DNA of 64,000 nucleotides, taken from Euphorbia lathyris. Its lineage: Eukaryota; Streptophyta; Magnoliopsida; Malpighiales; Euphorbiaceae. Numbering within the stretch: the first letter of the stretch is position 1; each line of letters begins with the position of its first letter. The stretch is taken from contig NC_088914.1 in assembly GCF_963576675.1 (NCBI RefSeq), forward strand, positions 80,722,441 to 80,786,440, given 5' to 3'. A model generated the notes under the pieces. It worked only from the letters and a program-made list of their open reading frames with translations, was not told where the DNA came from and did not search any database. Of this stretch, positions 57,514-64,000 are shown in pieces. The translations under genes were made by a program, and so were the position numbers.

Positions 57514-60500
57514 ATGGAAGTTCTTCCCTGTTCTGGTGTTCAGTATGTTGGGGATACTGATTCTGTTCAACAGAATTCAGGAACTGGTTTCGTTTACAAT
57601 GGTGAAACTAATGGGATTGAACACAGAAAACAAGTAAATATGGTGGATGACTTGCAGGCTGTGAATGTCGAAAGGCCTCAAAGTGATAGCCATGGAATGG
57701 AAGATGAATTGCCTCTCCCCGAACAGCACCATAGTGGAGCCTCATATTCTGATTGTCAGGTGGAAAGCCAAAGATTATCCGGGAATTGTCATGATCTTGA
57801 AGATGATGATTATTCAATGGAAACTTGCGAAGCCCCTGATAACTATAATGTAACAGTAGATACTATTGAAAGTGAACCGAGCAACTCTAGGGACGCAGAG
57901 TCTATCTTAGAACCCAAGTGGCTAGAACGCGACGAATCTGTGGCATTGTGGGTTAAGGTAACTTTCTTTATGAAATTCTCTTTAACGTCTTCTGTTTCGG
58001 GGTTTTGGCTATCCTCTATACTTTAATGAGTTATGGTTGTGTGCTAACTTGGTTTGGATTTTGGTATAGTGGAGAGGCAAGTGGCAGGCAGGAATAAGAT
58101 GTGCAAGGTCAGACAGGCCGTTATCGACTTTGAAAGCAAAACCAACTCATGATAGGAAGAAATATTTTGTGGTATTTTTTCCGCATACTAGGAATTACTC
58201 CTGGGCAGATATGATGCTGGTTCGATCAATCTATGAATTTCCGCAGCCTAATGCATGTAGGACTCATAAAATTGGACTAAAGATGGTTAAAGATTTGAAC
58301 ATTGCAAGACGATTTATAATGAAAAAACTAGCAGTTGGCATGCTGAATATTGTTGTTCAATTTCATCATGAGGTAATTCCTTTTCTTAAATACTATTTTA
58401 TCTGCAATTCTATATGAATAGTCCTATACCTTGACTTTCAATTTTGGAAAACTATTACAAGGCTTTGGTAGACACTGCTCGTGATGTAACGGTCTGGAAG
58501 GAATTTGCTATGGAGGCTGCACGTTGTAGTGGTTATTCTGACCTTGGACGAATGCTTCTGAAGCTTCAAAATGTAAGTTCCTGTCCTTTTCATATTTTGT
58601 CATACAGGAGTTAGAGATTTTATTTTTCGTGCCAATGCGGTAATTTGAATATACAAAATTGACTCGTGAGCTTGCAATCGCTTATCATAGATACTCTTTT
58701 TCAGACATATTTTGCGTTTTCTGTTGCTTGCTTATCTATTTCGTATGGCATAATTAGGCATATAGATACTCTTAAGAATTAAGCTGTTTTTAAATAAATA
58801 AGCTCTTCCTTCAGTTTGCAATAGTCATGTAACTTCTCCTTTTTCAACAGATGATGTTGCCGTGCTACATAAATTCCGACTGGCTGCAGCATTCTTTTCA
58901 TCCTTGGGCACAGCGGTGTGAGGTTGCACAAAGTGCTGAATCAATTGAATTGTTGAAGGAGGTATGCATGAAATTATGGCAGCTTGTACATGATGAACTT
59001 CAGTTGTCCTATGGTGTATACTATTTAATGCATAAGATATTGGCCTAGGAATTGTCTGATTCTTTTTTCTTTGGCCTAGGAATTGTCTGATTCCATCCGA
59101 TGGAATGAAGTCAACTCTCTTTCGAATGCCCCGGTGCAGCCAACATTAGGTTCCGAGTGGAAAACCTGGAAGCATGAATTTATGAAATGGTTCTCCACAT
59201 CTCAAACTCTATCCAGTAGTGGAGATGTAGAGCAGAGGAGCTGTGAGAGTCCCTCAAATATGAGTCTTCCCGTTTCCAGGAAGAGGGCTAAGCTTGAAGT
59301 TCGCCGTGCAGAGCCACTTGCTTCCCAGGTGGAAACAAGCAATTCACTTCAATCTGTGGCTGCTGAAATTGACTCTGGATTTTTCAGTCATACAGGCTCT
59401 ATAAATGCCATGATTGTTGCATCCGAGCTCGCTAAAGTGGATAAATTCAGGGACAGAGCTGTTCCCTTAGAGTCTCCGTGCAGTGTAGCTGACAGATGGG
59501 ATGGAATTGTTGTTGCAGCTGGAAACTCGGAGGTCACAAGGACCAAAGATTCTGAAACAACTCCTGTAAATGTTGTGGCTAAGAAAGCTTTAGACCCTGG
59601 GAGTAAGAATCGACAGTGCATTGCTTTTATTGAATCGAAGGGTAGGCAGTGTGTTAGGTGGGCAAATGATGGTGATGTGTACTGTTGTGTTCATTTGGCG
59701 TCTCGTTTCATCGGTAGCTCCAGTAAAGCTGAACCAAGGCCTCCAATTAATAGTCCAATGTGTGGAGGAACCACTGTTCTCGGAACTCATTGTAAACATC
59801 GATCTTTACCAGGATCTTCATTCTGTAAGAAACACAGGCCCCGAATTGACTCTACAAACACTTCAAATTTATCTACCAATGCACTTAAAAGAAAGTATGA
59901 GGAGGTTACTCCTGGATCAGAAAGCACATACTGCAAAGATATGGTACTAGTGGGACAAGTTGAAAGTCCGCTTCAAGTAAAGCCTTTTCAACTCATGGAT
60001 GGAGACGCTTTTCACAGAAGGAATAACCTTGAACATTCCGCTCAGGATCATAGTAGTACAGAGGTGCTGCGCTGTATAGGCTCAAGTCCCCTTGATAGCA
60101 ATTTCCCTTGTCATGAAACTCCAAAGCGTTATTCGTTATATTGTGATAAACACATCCCCAGCTGGCTAAAGCGTGCAAGAAACGGTAAAAGTAGAATAAT
60201 TCCAAAAGAAGTGTTTACAGATCTTTTAAAAGATTGTTTTTCGCTGGATCAAAGACATTGTCTACATAAAGCATGTGAACTTTTTTACAAGCTCTTCAAA
60301 AGTATTATGTCGTTAAGAAACCCAGTTCCGATGGAAGTTCAACTTCAATGGGCCCTATCTGAGGCTTCTAAAGATTTCAGTGTTGGCGAACTCTTTTCGA
60401 AGTTGGTTTCCACTGAAAAAGAGAGGCTTATACAAATATGGGGCTTCAATGCTGGTGAAAACACACATATTTCCTCTGTAACTGAAGAGCCGACAGCTTT

Positions 60501-63490
60501 GCCATTGGTTGTTGATAGCAGCCTTGGCGGTGATGAAAGATCGGTCAAGTGCAAATTTTGCTCGGAGGAGTTTATGGATGATCAAGAGCTTGGAAGCCAC
60601 TACATGTGCAATCATAGAAAGGAAGCACAATGGTTGTTCAGGGGACATGCCTGTGCGATTTGCTTGGATTCATTTACCAACCGTAAACTTTTGGAATCCC
60701 ACGTGCAGGAGAGACATCACGTGCAATTTGCGGAACAGTGCATTCTTCTCCAGTGCATTCCTTGTGGAAGCCACTTTGGGAATGCTGAAGAATTATGGCG
60801 GCATGTCCTTGCCGTACATCCTGCTGAATTCAGGATGCAGAAAGTGGATCAACAGCAGAATATGCATATGCACAAAGCAAAGGAAGTTCCTTTGCAAAAA
60901 CTTGAGTTAGGTAATCCACCTTCTGTGGAAAACAATTCTGAGAATTTTGGTGGTAATCGAAGATTCATATGCAGGTTTTGCGGCTTGAAGTTTGACTTGC
61001 TTCCTGATCTTGGTCGGCACCATCAGGCTGCTCATATGGGAGCACGTATGTTGAGCTCTCGGCCTCCAAAGAGGGGAATTCGCTATTATGCATATAGATT
61101 AAAATCTGGAAGACTTAGCCGTCCTGGATTTAAGAAAAGTCTCGGAGCAGCAACATATAAGATGCACAACAGGGGCAGTGGTAACTTGAAGAAACGTATC
61201 CAGGCGTCAAAATCGATAAGCATCGGGGAATTAAGTGCACAGCACACATTAGCTGAGCCAGAAGCTCTTGGTAGGTTGGCAGAATCCCAGTGCTCATCTG
61301 TTGCAAATATGTGGTTTTCCGAGATTCAGAAGACGAAACCTCGACCCAATAATCCTGAGATCTTAGCTGCTGCACGAGCTGCTTGCTGTAAGGTGAGCCT
61401 AAAGGCCTCATTAGAGGGAAAGTACGGAGTATTGCCTGAACGATTGTATCTCAAGGCAGCCAAACTTTGCAGCGAGCATAACATTACAGTGCAGTGGCAC
61501 CAGGACGGGTTCATTTGTCCCAGAGGATGTAAGAGTTTTAAGGATCCCGGATTACTGATGCCCTTGGTTCCCCGTCCAAACTGTTCTGTAGGTAAACCAT
61601 CAGCAAATTTATCTGAGAACACAAAGAATGAGTGGGAAGTGGATGAGTGCCATTATGTTATTGATTTGCAACATTTTAGAGAGATACCGAAACAAAAGGT
61701 CACCGTCTTATGCAATGATATAAGCTTTGGGAAGGAAGTGATGCCAATAGTTTGTGTAGTAGACGAGGACCTCCTCACATCTCTTTATGTCTCACCAGAT
61801 GTTAGTGATGGTCAAGTTTCTAATTTCTCCATGCCCTGGGAAAACTTTACATACATAACAAAGCCATTGCTTGATCAGTCTCGCAATCCTGATATTGAGG
61901 TATCTTTTTATGGGTCATTTTCTTTTGATATTGAGGTATCTTTTCATTTTCTAATGTCTTTAAATAAATGCATAAATACATTAACTTATGCATCCAAATT
62001 TCAGTTTAAAATGCACGGTTTATCTCCTTTGTTACGGTTTGAATTTCATATTCTCCCTCCCTCATGCAGAATATGCAATTAGGCTGTGCTTGCCCTCATT
62101 CTTTATGCACCCCTGAAAGATGTGATCATGTTTACCTCTTTGATAATGATTATGAAGACGCCAAAGACATACATGGGAAATCAATGCATGGTAGGTTCCC
62201 GTACGATGATAAAGGACGCCTTTTACTCGAGGTAATACAAATTGTTAACATTTTGAATCATTACTAAAAAGATTCTACATTTTTGCATCACCCATATATA
62301 TGTATGTATAGATAAGTGATGACATGTTACATTTCCAGTGAAACTGATAATTTCAGTCTTTATTGCAAAAATATGTAGGAGGGTTATCTTGTGTACGAGT
62401 GCAATCGATTGTGTAGCTGTAGTAAAACATGTCCAAATAGGATTTTGCAGAATGGATTAAGGGTGAAACTGGAAGTCTTCAAAACGAAGAATAAGGTAAT
62501 GCTTCCAAATTTCTTTCTCTTTTGATTTCTATAATCTCGTATTAATTGGTCCGTTTTTATTTTTTTCGCTCTCCTGTCTTTCTTTAAAATATCCAGGGAT
62601 GGGCAGTCAGGGCATGTGAACCAATCCTTAGAGGGACATTTGTGTGCGAGTATATCGGAGAGGTTTTGGATGAGCAGGAGGCGAATGAGCGGCGTGGCAG
62701 GTTACATACGATGAAAGTTGCAGTCATTACTATTATTGTTAACTTTATGTTATATTTTAAATGTCGGTTCTTGGTTTTTTAGATACGGCGAACAAGGTTG
62801 CAGCTATATGTATGGCATTGATGCTCATACCAATGATATGAGCAGATTGATTGAAGGACAGGAAGATTATGTGATTGATGCCACCAAATATGGAAATGTT
62901 TCAAGGTTCATCAATCACAGGTTAGCACAAAGTTACTGACTTTCTAAATTATTGAACTAGTAACGAAAGGGTACAACAATGCATCAATCAGTCGTAGGCG
63001 AACAAACATTACGAGGCATTATTTCTTACAATATGAAATTGAAATACTCTATTACTGTTATAGATTCTTGATCTTATAATGTACTCTAAGCATACCATTT
63101 TAAGAACGTGCAAATTTGCGAGTCGATTGTTATATTTTTTTCGATGGCTAGGTGTATTTTCTTTTATTTCCGATTTTTTATATTTCACGCATGTTGATTT
63201 ATTATTGCATCTTTTGGTAGCTGCAAGCCAAATCTTGTGAATCACCAAGTTCTTGTCAACAGCATGGAATCTCAGTATGCTCATATTGGCCTCTATGCAA
63301 GTCGAGACGTAAGCACATTCCGCAACGATTATAATAATGATGTTCGTTATCTTTCTTGGTGCTGACTTAATTTCATCTACAGATTCTGTCTGGTGAAGAA
63401 CTGACGCATAATTATCGGTATGATCTGATACCTGGAGACGGATTTCCATGCCTCTGTGGAACTTCAGAGTGCAGAGGCCGCCTGTACTGA
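57514..63490 (+). CDS. SUVR5: SUVR5-type C2H2 zinc-finger SET-domain H3K9 methyltransferase
   Basis: The GT-AG coding exons I read are 57514-57957, 58070-58372, 58462-58572, 58851-58961, 59080-61899, 62070-62231, 62379-62495, 62597-62700, 62783-62920, 63221-63308 and 63383-63490. They total 4,506 nt, 1,501 residues plus TGA. An in-frame TAA (57508) just upstream fixes the ATG. Domains: three Cys/His-rich repeats (~500-690; QCIAF...CCVH, MCGGT...CKKH, RCIGS...CDKH), three C2H2 fingers (~811-903), a fourth (~950-977), pre-SET (GCACPHSLC, YECNRLCSCSKTCPN; ~1265-1340), SET (~1357-1480; GWAVRACEPILRGTFVCEYIGE, RFINHSCKPNL, GEELTHNYRY) and post-SET CLCGTSECRG. Arabidopsis SUVR5 deposits H3K9me2 independently of DNA methylation, recruited by its fingers, and works with LDL1 in repression. 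Exon 5, 2.8 kb, has duplicated splice sites at both ends. Confidence 0.95.
59049..59110 (+). repeat. 31-bp tandem duplication of the exon 5 acceptor
   Basis: GGCCTAGGAATTGTCTGATTC occurs at 59042 and 59073. Only the second AG (exon start 59080) keeps the reading frame; the first (59049) would shift it, because 31 is not a multiple of 3, and lead to an early stop. Confidence 0.85.
61891..61943 (+). repeat. 36-bp tandem duplication of the exon 5 donor
   Basis: GATATTGAGGTATCTTTT occurs at 61891 and 61927. Donor 1 (exon end 61899) gives the expected join to NMQLGCACPH. Donor 2 (exon end 61935) adds 12 residues, VSFYGSFSFDIE, in frame just before the pre-SET domain. Confidence 0.85.
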
Positions 63491-64000
63491 ATCTCAACAT
63501 AAGTTATCTCCTTGGGGTCTCATCTAAATTTAAGAAGACAGACCGGATACATAACCGTATCCCTTTCAGCTCGGGTTTTGGCATTCATCAAAGGACCAAA
63601 TCATAAATGTGGCTGGAATATTTTTGCACAAAGTTAACAATTTCTTGGCCAAGTTGGAAATACCAGAATGTACCAGGCATGACCCTAGCTTAAGTTAGAA
63701 GTGTAGATGGTTTTTCTCTGTTTGAAGTTTGTCTGTTAGAAATAATTTTCGGTTTCCATGTAAATATCCTCTTTTATTTATTCAAATATTTTCTAAAAAA
63801 GGTACATATGCTTGAGAGATTAAGGATTTATCAGTTTATCTTATATTTTCTCTTTTGCTGTACATTCTAGTTAATTAATTCACTAGTTTAAACTATTAGT
63901 TAATTAAACTAATAATTTCTAGTTAATTAAAACTTTACACTAATCTTGAGTTCTCTCTTTTATATATATATATGTATAAGAAATTTTCATTGAAAGTGAG
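63491..64000 (+). other. SUVR5 3' UTR and downstream sequence
   Basis: Begins after the TGA at 63490. AT-rich sequence with possible poly(A) signals near 63770-63800; no other gene is seen. TTAGTTAATTAA-type repeats lie at 63870-63935 and a TA run at 63961-63972. Confidence 0.5.

Noticed and set aside
59049..59079. First AG as the true start of SUVR5 exon 5
   Set aside because: It changes the frame and gives a stop soon after; the second AG restores the long exon frame.
63009..63500. Minus-strand 163-residue frame at the end of SUVR5
   Set aside because: It is antisense to exons 10-11 and an intron of SUVR5, whose SET and post-SET sequence explains the region.

Overview
This is a plant nuclear window, most likely a eudicot. 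The evidence is AT-rich intergenic DNA, two genes with many GT-AG introns, and a dense, nested population of plant transposon families (Tat/Ogre-type Ty3-gypsy, Ty1-copia, LINE, SINE, TRIM-like, Mutator- and Harbinger-like MITEs). I cannot name the species. Only three host genes are supported: an intronless PR-1-like CAP gene (30790-31293, +), an 11-exon Lzipper-MIP1/DUF547 gene (35692 down to 32226, -), and an 11-coding-exon SUVR5-type zinc-finger SET-domain histone methyltransferase (57514-63490, +).

Layout. 1-2700: LTR-like debris, then a hAT-like element (1050-2694) carrying a nested 1,042-bp Mutator-type foldback element with a perfect 9-bp target duplication (TSD). 2700-22100: an older LTR-element fragment split by one 17.4-kb LTR retrotransposon (3978-21394) on the minus strand, with TSD CCTGT, ~2.85/2.92-kb LTRs, PBS and PPT. 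It has no pol, only a shortened gag-like ORF, a 39-bp satellite array and about 5 kb of degenerate palindromic sequence. 22100-24650: nested MITEs. 24655-29273: a dead minus-strand Copia element. 30700-36000: the CAP and MIP1/DUF547 genes. 36500-39500: a decayed Gypsy protease region and LTR-like pieces. 39800-50500: LINE 3' fragments, a SINE tail, a TRIM-like solo LTR, MITEs and inverted Copia RT fragments. 50900-53950: more TIR elements. 54000-63900: a tandemly multiplied TATA/leader region followed by SUVR5 and its 3' UTR.

The three host genes show no evident joint pathway. SUVR5 deposits repressive H3K9 methylation and the MIP1/DUF547 protein is a coiled-coil protein of unclear activity. 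The CAP protein is a predicted secreted protein that lacks the usual CAP metal-site residues.

The signals most worth a second look are: (i) in both LTRs of the giant element, a run of ~18-bp GC palindromes spaced 20-24 bp apart immediately upstream of a minus-strand TATA box; (ii) three stem-loops in its leader with a near-identical loop, whose imperfect pairs are mostly G-U in the sense RNA only; (iii) tandem duplication of both the 3' splice site (31 bp) and the 5' splice site (36 bp, in frame) flanking the giant exon of SUVR5; (iv) three copies of the apparent SUVR5 core promoter. Exon boundaries, TSDs and repeat periods were worked out by hand from the sequence; no database search was run.
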